Below are positions 16,904 through 23,908 of a stretch of 64,000 bases of DNA, one piece after another. Numbering within the stretch: position 1 is the stretch's first letter; every line of letters begins with the position of its first letter. This stretch comes from Oscillospiraceae bacterium. GTDB lineage: Bacteria; Bacillota; Clostridia; Oscillospirales; Acutalibacteraceae. The position numbers were made by a program, and so were the translations under genes. The notes beneath the pieces are model-generated. The model had not been told where the DNA came from and searched no databases. It saw nothing but the letters and a program-made list of their open reading frames with translations. The stretch is taken from assembly GCA_910574995.1 (NCBI GenBank), contig CAJTCS010000001.1, positions 248,001-312,000 of the forward strand, given 5' to 3'.

Positions 16904-17926
16904 CTACGAATCCGCCGCGCCATCATACCGTTGGCCCCGCTCCAGGGTGTGCTGGATAACCACCCGGTAGTCTCGCTCTAACTCGCCGTTGATGGCGGCG
17001 TGGAGAAGGTGTACGGCTGTACTGCCCATTTCATCATGGTGCGGGTTGATATAAGGGAAGCTGCAGTGGTTAAAATCCCAGCCGTCGTTGTCATCCATGG
17101 CCAGGACCCCTACCTGGTCAAAGGTTTTTCCAGCCAGCCGCAGGGCATAGGAAGCGCCTAAGGCCACCACGTCCGTTACGCCCACCACTGCCTCTAAATC
17201 CGGGTGATCCGCCAGCAGCTTCCAGCAGCCCTCATATCCCCCCTCCATGGACATGTCCACAATGCGCACCAGGCTAGGATCCGGCTGGATGCCATGGTTC
17301 ATCATGGCAAGATAATAGCCGTTAAGCCGCTTTTTTTCAAAGAGCGGTATATGGGTTGCCAGGTCTACCGACAATATCCCGATTTTTTTCTTCCCCTGAG
17401 ACAAAAAGAAAGATGCCGCGTCCTCGCCTATCTGCACCTCGTCGTTATATACCACCCGGTTATAGCCCTGGGTCATGACAGGCTCCCCTATCTGCACCAG
17501 GGGATAAGCCCCCACCAGCCGCTGGAATCGTGGGGTGACGTCCGCGCAGTTGACCAGGAGGATGCCCGCCAGAAGGGGGGACAGGGATTCCATGGTGTCC
17601 ACAAGGTTCTGGTATTCGTCAGGGCTGTCATAGTGGACGCTTACAGCCCTGTACCCCATAGCAGCCGCCGTACTCTGGAAGGAATACAGGATGCCCGGGA
17701 GGAAGTCGCTGCAGACAGCCAGCAGGATCTTCCTGTCCCCTGTCTGCCTGGAGGGGCTGTTGGGAATAGGGCGGTTGCGCTCGGGCACCGTGTACCCTAC
17801 CCTTTCCACCGCTTCCATAACGCGCTGCCGCTTTTCTTCCGTAACGGAATAGCTGCCGTTTAAGACACGGGAAACTGTGGCGGTTGAAACGCCCGCCTCT
17901 TTTGCTACGTCTAAAATGGATGCCAT
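16904..17926 (-). CDS. LacI-family transcriptional regulator of the 18-27 kb locus
   Basis: The 340-residue protein has a LacI helix-turn-helix at residues 3-25 (ILDVAKEAGVSTATVSRVLNG), the hinge helix region near 45-58, and a periplasmic-binding-protein-like sensor domain from about residue 65 (KILLAVCSDFLPGILYSF, with GVLAMDDND and SCFPYINPH-like C-terminal signatures). It is divergent from the flavodoxin-like gene at 18231. The 304-base space between them carries LacI-type operators, so it most likely represses the catabolic operon until a sugar-containing ligand binds. The ATG at 17926 follows AAAGGAGC. The inducer is unknown; the context suggests a plant glycoside or its sugar. Confidence 0.92.
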   Translation of the reverse strand: MASILDVAKEAGVSTATVSRVLNGSYSVTEEKRQRVMEAVERVGYTVPERNRPIPNSPSRQTGDRKILLAVCSDFLPGILYSFQSTAAAMGYRAVSVHYDSPDEYQNLVDTMESLSPLLAGILLVNCADVTPRFQRLVGAYPLVQIGEPVMTQGYNRVVYNDEVQIGEDAASFFLSQGKKKIGILSVDLATHIPLFEKKRLNGYYLAMMNHGIQPDPSLVRIVDMSMEGGYEGCWKLLADHPDLEAVVGVTDVVALGASYALRLAGKTFDQVGVLAMDDNDGWDFNHCSFPYINPHHDEMGSTAVHLLHAAINGELERDYRVVIQHTLERGQRYDGAADS

Positions 17927-17977
17927 ATCCAGCTCCTTTCACAGCGTTTCCAAAGAAATCAATCATTTTATAAGGGT

Positions 17978-18006
17978 ATTATACCGGATCGGGAATTAAA
18001 AAGCAA
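17978..18006 (-). promoter_or_regulatory. Promoter of the LacI gene
   Basis: On the minus strand, TTGCTT (complement of 18001-18006) and TATAAT (complement of 17978-17983) are 17 bases apart. The -10 box lies within the palindrome GGTATTATACC. Confidence 0.65.
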
Positions 18007-18044
18007 GCACATGGATGTAACGTTTTCTGATATTTTCTGTAAGC

Positions 18045-18060
18045 GCACAACTTGTTGTGC
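18045..18060. promoter_or_regulatory. 16-bp palindrome in the divergent control region
   Basis: GCACAAC-TT-GTTGTGC is a perfect palindrome midway between the LacI gene and the operon. Its sequence does not resemble the LacI-type operators at 18174 and 18197, so it may bind a second regulator. Confidence 0.45.
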
Positions 18061-18129
18061 ACTTTGTATGAAACCAACAGCATTGGTATGGTAAAAGAGT
18101 GGATTTTGCTTCTGTGGCCTGAAAATGTC

Positions 18130-18206
18130 TTGAAAATTTTCTGAAAAGTAGTACTATAAATATAACAAATTCAGAAACGTTTCAAACCGCATTCTTGAAA
18201 TGTTTC
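18130..18206 (+). promoter_or_regulatory. Operon promoter with two LacI-type operators
   Basis: TTGAAA (18130-18135) and TACTAT (18152-18157) are spaced by 16 bases. Just downstream, GAAACGTTTC (18174-18183, a perfect palindrome) and GAAATGTTTC (18197-18206) are typical LacI/GalR-family half-site pairs and would block transcription. They are spaced 23 bases apart, about two helical turns. Around the -35 region CTGAAAA is repeated at 18119 and 18141, a motif also found near 59.2 kb. Confidence 0.65.
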
Positions 18207-18230
18207 TAAAAATGATGAGGAGGAAAAAAC

Positions 18231-19205
18231 GTGAAAATTTTGGGCATTTCGTTTGGCCGCAAAAACCAGCGCTGCGACATCATGGTGAAAGAGGCGCTCT
18301 TTGCGGCGAAGGGGGCCGGGGCCGAGGTGCAGTTCATCAACACCATGGGCCTGCGCATCGACCACTGCCACGCCTGCGACTACTGCGCCCGCTGCCGGGA
18401 CAGGGGCGATGTGGAAGTCCGCTGCTGCCTGAAGGACGACTACCACATCCTGGAGGAAGCCTACTACGACTGCGACGGCATCATCATCGGCGCCCCGGTG
18501 TACGCCGTGGGCATTGTGGGGCAGTTCAAGAATTTTCTTGACCGCCTCTGCCCCTCCCACGACCGGGCGGAGATGTGGGAGACAAACAAGAAGCGTGAGG
18601 CCGAGGGCAAGCCCCTTCTGGACGAGCGCTACTTCAAAGACCGCTATTCCGCCTACATATCCGTGGGCGGCGCCAACACCCGCAACTGGGTGGCCCTGGG
18701 GCTTCCCATGCTCCACCTGTTCGACTTCTCCTTCATCCAGAAGTGCGTGGGCCATGTGGACGCCTACGACCAGGGCAACACCGGCAGCCCCATCCTGGAC
18801 CGGGCGCTGCTGGACCGCTGCGCCTCCCTGGGCACCGCCGTGGCACAGTCCATCGGCAAGCCCTACAGCGAAGTGGACACCTGGGCCGGCGACCCCGACG
18901 ACGGCGTGTGCCCCGTGTGCCACTGCCGGATGCTGAACATCAACGGCACCACCGACGTGGAGTGCCCCATCTGCGGCACCTGGGGCAAGATGGAGGTTGC
19001 GGACGGCAAGGTGAAGGTGAGCTGGAGCGAGGAGCAGTTGAACCGTGCCCGCAACACCCCCAACGGCATCTACGAGCACTACAACGAAATCCAGAACATG
19101 ATAAAAATCTGCGTGCCCAAGCTCACCGACCCGGACAACAAGGCCCTTATCGACCGGGAGATGGACCGCTACAAGCGATTTGACCAGATTGTGGGCAACA
19201 AATAA
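18231..19205 (+). CDS. Flavodoxin-fold NAD(P)H:FMN oxidoreductase with C-terminal zinc ribbon
   Basis: Residues 1-190 are an NADPH-dependent FMN reductase-like domain: MKILGISFGRKNQRCDIMV starts the flavin-phosphate loop, and GIIIGAPVYAVGIVGQFKNFLDRL is the second flavin-binding segment. Cysteines near residue 43-65 (CHACDYCARC, then RCCLKDD) resemble iron-sulfur flavoproteins. Near residue 225-245 a four-cysteine ribbon (CPVCHC ... CPICGTWG) is added. Translation starts at GTG 18231 after GAGGAGG. It is the first gene of the LacI-controlled operon. It could reduce the aglycone or serve as electron acceptor or donor for the downstream oxidoreductases. Function in the pathway is inferred. Confidence 0.85.
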   Translation: MKILGISFGRKNQRCDIMVKEALFAAKGAGAEVQFINTMGLRIDHCHACDYCARCRDRGDVEVRCCLKDDYHILEEAYYDCDGIIIGAPVYAVGIVGQFKNFLDRLCPSHDRAEMWETNKKREAEGKPLLDERYFKDRYSAYISVGGANTRNWVALGLPMLHLFDFSFIQKCVGHVDAYDQGNTGSPILDRALLDRCASLGTAVAQSIGKPYSEVDTWAGDPDDGVCPVCHCRMLNINGTTDVECPICGTWGKMEVADGKVKVSWSEEQLNRARNTPNGIYEHYNEIQNMIKICVPKLTDPDNKALIDREMDRYKRFDQIVGNK

Positions 19206-19256
19206 GAGGGTATTGCTGAACGGCGCACCGCGCGCCCTTTGAGAGGATGGATTATA

Positions 19257-20633
19257 ATGGAAAACACGTTGAAGCCTTTGGGCTTTAAAGAGTATTTTGT
19301 CTATGGGCTGGGCAACTTCGCGTCCCAGCTTTCGTGGACAATGGTAGGCACCTACCTTTCCCTGTTCTACACCGACGTGTTCGGCCTGACCCCCATGGCC
19401 GTCTCCCTGCTGATGCTGGTGGCCAAGGTCTGGGACGGCATTAACGACCCCATGATGGGCACCCTGATGGAGCGCACCCACACCAAGTGGGGCCGCTTCC
19501 GGCCGTACATTTTCATCGGCGCGCCCCTGCTGGTAGTGTTCACCGTGCTGACCTTCACCGTGCCAAACTTCGGCGGCTCCGCCAAGCTTATTTACGCATA
19601 CGTTACATACATCGGCCTGGGCATGGCCTACACGGTTACCAACGTGCCTTACCTGGCCCTGCCCGCCGTTATGACCAACAACCCCAAGGAGACCAGCCGC
19701 CTCATGTCCGCCCAGATGATGGGCATGACCATCGGCCAGATTCTGCTGAACCTCACCGTGCTGCCCCTTATCGAGTTTATCGGCAAGGGCGACCAGGCCG
19801 CGGGCTACCACAGCACCGCCATCCTGCTGGCGGCGATTTCCCTGCCCATGTTCTGGGCCGTGGCTGCCCTGTGCAAGGAGCGCATCACCGTAAAGAAAGA
19901 GAACCAGGGCTCCATCTGGGAGGGCCTGAAGCTGGTTGCCAAAAACCGCAACCTGGTGTGCGCCATCCTGTACGCCATGATTAACATGACCGGCATGCTG
20001 GGCCGCATCGCCATTGCCGTGTACTTCTACCTGTACTGCGTGGGTGACTTCCGCTTCATCACCGTGTTCATGATGATGCAGATGATTGTGGGCACCCTTA
20101 TCATGCCCCTGGCCCCCAAAGTCATTGAGAAAATCGGCAACCAGAAGACCGCCATCCTGTCCATGCTCATCCAGGGCGGCTCCCTGCTCATCCTGTTCTT
20201 CGGCCCCTCCACCAGCGTGCCCTTTGTGTTCATCATGCTGGTTATTTACGGCCTGGGCTACATCGCAGGCCCCTGCGGCAGCGTGATGATGATTGACGCC
20301 ATTGACGACTATGAGGACAAATACGGCATCCGCAACGACGGCATGGCCTTCTCTTTCCAGGGCCTGGGCACGAAAATTGGCTCGGCTATCGGCAACTCCG
20401 TGTGCCTGATGATTATCGGCGCTTTCGGCTATGAGGGCGGCGTGGAGATGACCGAACACATCCAGTTCGGCATCAACTTCTCCGTAAACTTCTTCCCTGC
20501 CCTCATCTACTTTGTCGGCATCATCCCCCTGTTGCTCTACAAGCTGGATAAGCCCGGCTACATGGACGGCGTCCGGGAGCGCCTCCAGAAGAAGCGCGAG
20601 GCCGCAAAAGCTAAGACTGAGACTGCCGAATAA
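19257..20633 (+). CDS. GPH-family (glycoside-pentoside-hexuronide:cation) symporter
   Basis: The 458-residue membrane protein has about 12 transmembrane segments. The start, GFKEYFVYGLGNFASQLSW, and the motif DGINDPMMGTLMERTHTKWGRFRP are classic for GPH symporters, which import glycosides with Na+ or H+. The C-terminus is charged and cytoplasmic (KKREAAKAKTETAE). The ATG at 19257 follows GAGAGG. It lies 51 bases after the flavodoxin-like gene and is probably cotranscribed. It is the likely import step for the substrate of this locus. Confidence 0.92.
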   Translation: MENTLKPLGFKEYFVYGLGNFASQLSWTMVGTYLSLFYTDVFGLTPMAVSLLMLVAKVWDGINDPMMGTLMERTHTKWGRFRPYIFIGAPLLVVFTVLTFTVPNFGGSAKLIYAYVTYIGLGMAYTVTNVPYLALPAVMTNNPKETSRLMSAQMMGMTIGQILLNLTVLPLIEFIGKGDQAAGYHSTAILLAAISLPMFWAVAALCKERITVKKENQGSIWEGLKLVAKNRNLVCAILYAMINMTGMLGRIAIAVYFYLYCVGDFRFITVFMMMQMIVGTLIMPLAPKVIEKIGNQKTAILSMLIQGGSLLILFFGPSTSVPFVFIMLVIYGLGYIAGPCGSVMMIDAIDDYEDKYGIRNDGMAFSFQGLGTKIGSAIGNSVCLMIIGAFGYEGGVEMTEHIQFGINFSVNFFPALIYFVGIIPLLLYKLDKPGYMDGVRERLQKKREAAKAKTETAE

Positions 20634-20838
20634 GCCCCCTACCGGGCTTGTTCCATAAAAACCGCCCCTTATCTGGCCCTGCATCCTTTTTGCCATGGGG
20701 CGCGGGAGCTTTGCCGGGGCGGCTCCTCCTCAAAAGGCAGGGGAGAGGGTATTGCGTGACGCTTTCTCCCCAGTGCCTTTGGGAAAAGAAAATCCGGACA
20801 TTTTAATAAAACTTACAATTGTAAAGGAGCGATTTCTT

Positions 20839-21945
20839 ATGTCTAAAGTGAAAATCGGTATTGTAGGCTGCGGCGGCATTGCCAACCAGAAGCACATGCC
20901 CTCCATCAAAGCAAACGCGGATCTGGCGGAAATGGTGGCTTTCTGCGACATCATCCCCGAGCGGGCCGAGAAGGCCGCAAAAGAGTACGGCACAGAGGGC
21001 GCCAAAGTCTACACCGACTACCATGATTTACTGGCAGACCCGGATGTTGAGGTGGTGCACGTGCTGACCCCCAACGTGGCCCACTGCCCCATCACCGTGG
21101 CAGCCTTTGAGGCGGGCAAGCACGTGATGTGCGAAAAGCCCATGGCCCACAACACCGCAGACGCCCAGAAGATGATCGACGCCTGGAAGGCTTCCGGGAA
21201 GCTGTTCACCATCGGCTACCAGAACCGCCTGCGCACCGACACCCAGACTCTGCACAAGTCCTGCGAAAAGGGCGACCTGGGCGACATCTACTTTGCAAAG
21301 GCCCATGCCATCCGCCGCCGGGCTGTGCCCACCTGGGGCGTGTTCCCGGACAAATCCAAGCAGGGCGGCGGGCCGCTGATTGACATCGGCACCCACGCGC
21401 TGGACATCACCTTGTGGATGATGAACAACTATGAGCCTGCAAGCGTATCCGGCCAGGTGTTCTACAAGCTGGGCCGCCAGGCCGACGGCCCCGAGGGCAA
21501 TGTCTTCGGCCCCTGGGATCCCGAAACCTTTGAGGTGGAGGATTCCGCTTTCGGCCTTATCAAGATGAAAAATGGCGCCACCATCTACCTGGAGGCCTCC
21601 TGGGCGCTGAACATCCTGAAGAGCATGGAAGCTTCCACCACCCTGTGCGGCACAAAGGCCGGGGCGGAAATCCACCATGGCGGCAGCTACCCCCAGGACG
21701 AGCTGATTTACAACTTTGCCGAGAACGGCCAGCTTATGGAAAAGACCATCTCCCCCGCGGGCGTGGTGGACTTCTTCGAGGGCGGCGCGTCCGCAGAGGG
21801 CGTGGCCGAGCAGAAGCAGTGGCTGGAAGCCATCCAGGGCAAGGGCGAGCCGCTGGTGAAGCCCGAGCAGGCTTATGTGGTCACCCAGATTTTGGAGGCC
21901 ATTTACCAGTCTGCCGAAACAGGCAAAGAGGTTTACTTAGATTAA
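20839..21945 (+). CDS. Gfo/Idh/MocA oxidoreductase, candidate glycoside 3-dehydrogenase
   Basis: Residues 1-125 form an NAD(P)-binding Rossmann fold: KIGIVGCGGIANQKHMP is the dinucleotide loop, and GKHVMCEKPMAHN contains the family EKP motif. The C-terminal domain has GGGPLIDIGTHALDITLWMM with the catalytic-type histidine. The start at ATG 20839 follows AAAGGAG; an upstream extension to 20695 is unlikely. In C-glycoside degradation, a protein of this family (DgpA type) oxidises the sugar at C3 so that the adjacent C-deglycosidase can eliminate it. The DUF6379 and TIM-barrel genes just downstream make that role likely here, but the sequence alone does not fix the substrate. Confidence 0.88.
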   Translation: MSKVKIGIVGCGGIANQKHMPSIKANADLAEMVAFCDIIPERAEKAAKEYGTEGAKVYTDYHDLLADPDVEVVHVLTPNVAHCPITVAAFEAGKHVMCEKPMAHNTADAQKMIDAWKASGKLFTIGYQNRLRTDTQTLHKSCEKGDLGDIYFAKAHAIRRRAVPTWGVFPDKSKQGGGPLIDIGTHALDITLWMMNNYEPASVSGQVFYKLGRQADGPEGNVFGPWDPETFEVEDSAFGLIKMKNGATIYLEASWALNILKSMEASTTLCGTKAGAEIHHGGSYPQDELIYNFAENGQLMEKTISPAGVVDFFEGGASAEGVAEQKQWLEAIQGKGEPLVKPEQAYVVTQILEAIYQSAETGKEVYLD

Positions 21946-22094
21946 AAATATAAGATTATTTTACCATTCCTTTTGGGTGGGCGGGGCCTGCCCTGCAGAC
22001 TTGGCTTTCCCCGTCCGCCCACCCCTGTGCGGGGGAGTGGGAAATCCTGCTGCCGGGACAGGCGGCAGGGGCAATACATGAAAGGAGCGATAAC

Positions 22095-22466
22095 ATGCTG
22101 GAAACCCATATGCTGAACCCTGACGGCTATAAGAACACCGACCAGGGATTTGCTTTTCAGATGCGCGTGCCCTATTACAGGGGCATTACGCTTTCGATTA
22201 TCCGGAATATCCAGGTGACGGTTGACGGGGTGGAGTATCCCCGGGAGACCGTAACCATCACCGTAAACGGCGAAACCTTTACGCTGGAGGAGGCCCGCAC
22301 GGTTATCTCCAACCGCTGGCTTTTCGGGCAGTTTGGAGAAATCGGCGTGAAGAAGGAGGGCGGGCTGGCCCCCGGGCAGCACGACCTGTCCGTGACCATC
22401 ACGGTGGCCCCCTCTTACATGCCCATGCAGTTAGTGAAGACGGGCCGCGCACAGTTCACCATTTAA
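22095..22466 (+). CDS. DUF6379 protein, C-glycoside deglycosidase beta-subunit type
   Basis: The 123-residue beta-rich protein fits DUF6379, the small subunit of C-glycoside deglycosidases (DgpB, DfgB and CarC type), which forms a heteromer with a TIM-barrel subunit and helps build the active site. Recognisable parts are YKNTDQGFAFQMRVPYYRG near the start and VDGVEYPRETVTITVNGETF in the middle. The ATG at 22095 has AAAGGAG upstream. It lies 15 bases before the TIM-barrel gene, which argues for a two-subunit enzyme. No catalytic residue can be assigned from sequence alone. Confidence 0.82.
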   Translation: MLETHMLNPDGYKNTDQGFAFQMRVPYYRGITLSIIRNIQVTVDGVEYPRETVTITVNGETFTLEEARTVISNRWLFGQFGEIGVKKEGGLAPGQHDLSVTITVAPSYMPMQLVKTGRAQFTI

Positions 22467-22481
22467 GGGAGGGTAACGTAT

Positions 22482-23531
22482 ATGAGCTACGATATCAAAA
22501 AGAGCGTCTCCCTCTACAGCTACCAGGAGGCTTATTTTACCGGCAAGCTGGATTTGGAGGGCTGCATCCGGGAGGCGTCTAAAGCCGGGGCCACGGGCAT
22601 TGAGCTGCTGGCCGAGCAGATGGTGGATGAATTCCCGGTGATTACGCCGGAATTCAAAGCGAAGTGGTTCAAGTGGATGGAAAAATACGGCACAGAACCT
22701 AGCTGCATGGACGCTTTCCTGGAGAACCACATCTATGACAACCGGGTATGCACCCTGCGGGAGCAGATTGAGAACATGCGCCGGGACATTGAAATCGCCC
22801 ACACCCTGGGCTTTAAGGTGTTGCGCACGCTGGTGTCCACGCCCATGGAGGTTATTGAGGGCAGCCTGCCCATTGCCGAGGCCTTTGACGTAAAAATCGG
22901 CCTGGAGGTGCACTCGCCCTTTTCCCTGAACTCCGGGTGGTCGGAAGGCTACATGGAGATGATCCGCCGCACAGGCACCAAATATTTCGGGTTCATCCCG
23001 GACTTCGGCATCTTCTGCAACAAGATCCCCACAGAACTGACAAACCAGGCCCTGAAAAATGGTGCCCACCCCGAATGCGTGGAGCTGGTGCAGCAGGCTT
23101 TCAAGAACCGCTGCGAGAAGGGCTTTGTAAAAATCCGCTATGACAAAAACCTGGGCGCCGCCAACATGGACTACCGCATGGCAAACGGCCAGGGGGAACT
23201 GATGGCCGCCATCAAAAAGGCGGGAGGCAACGATGCGGACTTCGGCTACGCGGGGGCCTCCTTTGCCTACACCTGGAACGATCCCCAGGACATCATCGAC
23301 AACATCGACTACATTTTCCACACCCACGCCAAGTGCTACCACATCAACGAGGATTACGAGGAGACCTGCATCCCCATGCAGCAGGTGGTGGATGCTTACA
23401 AAAAGGCGGGCTACCATGGCTACCTCTCCACCGAATGGGAAGGCGCGGAAATGGTGGAGGACGCTTCCGAAAGCTGCATCGAACAGGTGCACAGGCACCA
23501 GGAGTGCATGCGCCGGTGCATTGAGGGCTGA
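22482..23531 (+). CDS. Sugar phosphate isomerase/epimerase-like TIM barrel, C-glycoside deglycosidase alpha-subunit candidate
   Basis: The 349-residue protein belongs to the xylose-isomerase-like TIM-barrel family. Candidate metal ligands are Glu in GLEVHSPF (near residue 142), Asp in FIPDFGIF (near 173), His in FHTHAKCYH (near 280) and Glu in STEWEG (near 318). In DgpC, DfgA and CarB enzymes such a subunit removes a proton from a 3-oxo-glycoside and drives cleavage of the C-C bond to the aglycone. The adjacent DUF6379 subunit gene, 15 bases upstream, is the usual partner. GGGAGG precedes the ATG. Alternatives are an inosose- or keto-sugar isomerase, which also neighbour Gfo/Idh/MocA genes but lack DUF6379. 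Confidence 0.85.
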   Translation: MSYDIKKSVSLYSYQEAYFTGKLDLEGCIREASKAGATGIELLAEQMVDEFPVITPEFKAKWFKWMEKYGTEPSCMDAFLENHIYDNRVCTLREQIENMRRDIEIAHTLGFKVLRTLVSTPMEVIEGSLPIAEAFDVKIGLEVHSPFSLNSGWSEGYMEMIRRTGTKYFGFIPDFGIFCNKIPTELTNQALKNGAHPECVELVQQAFKNRCEKGFVKIRYDKNLGAANMDYRMANGQGELMAAIKKAGGNDADFGYAGASFAYTWNDPQDIIDNIDYIFHTHAKCYHINEDYEETCIPMQQVVDAYKKAGYHGYLSTEWEGAEMVEDASESCIEQVHRHQECMRRCIEG

Positions 23532-23538
23532 GGACGCT

Positions 23539-23874
23539 ATGACGAACAAAGAGATTGTCCTCAGGTTTTATGAGGAATTTTTCAACGCCCACGATGTGTC
23601 CGCCGCCCTGCGCTATGTGCGGGAGGGCTACATCCAGCACAACCCCGGCATAGCCCAGGGGCGCAAAGGGCTGATGGACGCCTTCGAAGAGAAGTTTGCC
23701 CAGCACCCGGAGTTTAAGCTGGAGGTGCAGATGGCGATAGCCGAGGGCGACATGGTGGCGGTGTATCACCACAGCGTAAGCGCCCAGGGCGTGCCCCAGA
23801 CGAAAATTGTGGACTGGTACCGCCTGGAGGGCGGGAAGCTTGCCGAGCACTGGGACGTGCTGCAAGCTTTGTAA
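23539..23874 (+). CDS. NTF2-like/SnoaL-fold protein
   Basis: The 111-residue protein has the SnoaL/NTF2 pattern: VLRFYEEFFNAHDVSAALRYV, then YIQHNPGIAQGRKGLMDAF, then a beta sheet ending in VDWYRLEGGKLAEHWDV. Small proteins of this fold bind hydrophobic or oxo ligands and include ketosteroid isomerase-like enzymes. It starts seven bases after the TIM-barrel stop and is surely cotranscribed. In this locus it could isomerise or bind the keto-sugar or the aglycone, but that is inference. Confidence 0.85.
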   Translation: MTNKEIVLRFYEEFFNAHDVSAALRYVREGYIQHNPGIAQGRKGLMDAFEEKFAQHPEFKLEVQMAIAEGDMVAVYHHSVSAQGVPQTKIVDWYRLEGGKLAEHWDVLQAL

Positions 23875-23908
23875 GGCCCTATTTGGATTAAACGGAGGTA
23901 ACCGAGGA

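Noticed and set aside
18174-18183. GAAACGTTTC as a CcpA cre site
   Set aside because: The flanking bases do not fit the cre consensus (TGWNANCGNTNWCA), and a LacI gene is divergent from it.
18171-20696. 841-codon open frame on the minus strand opposite the flavodoxin-like and GPH genes
   Set aside because: Its His/Gly/Val-rich composition is typical of antisense shadows in GC-rich genes; both plus-strand genes are clearly real.
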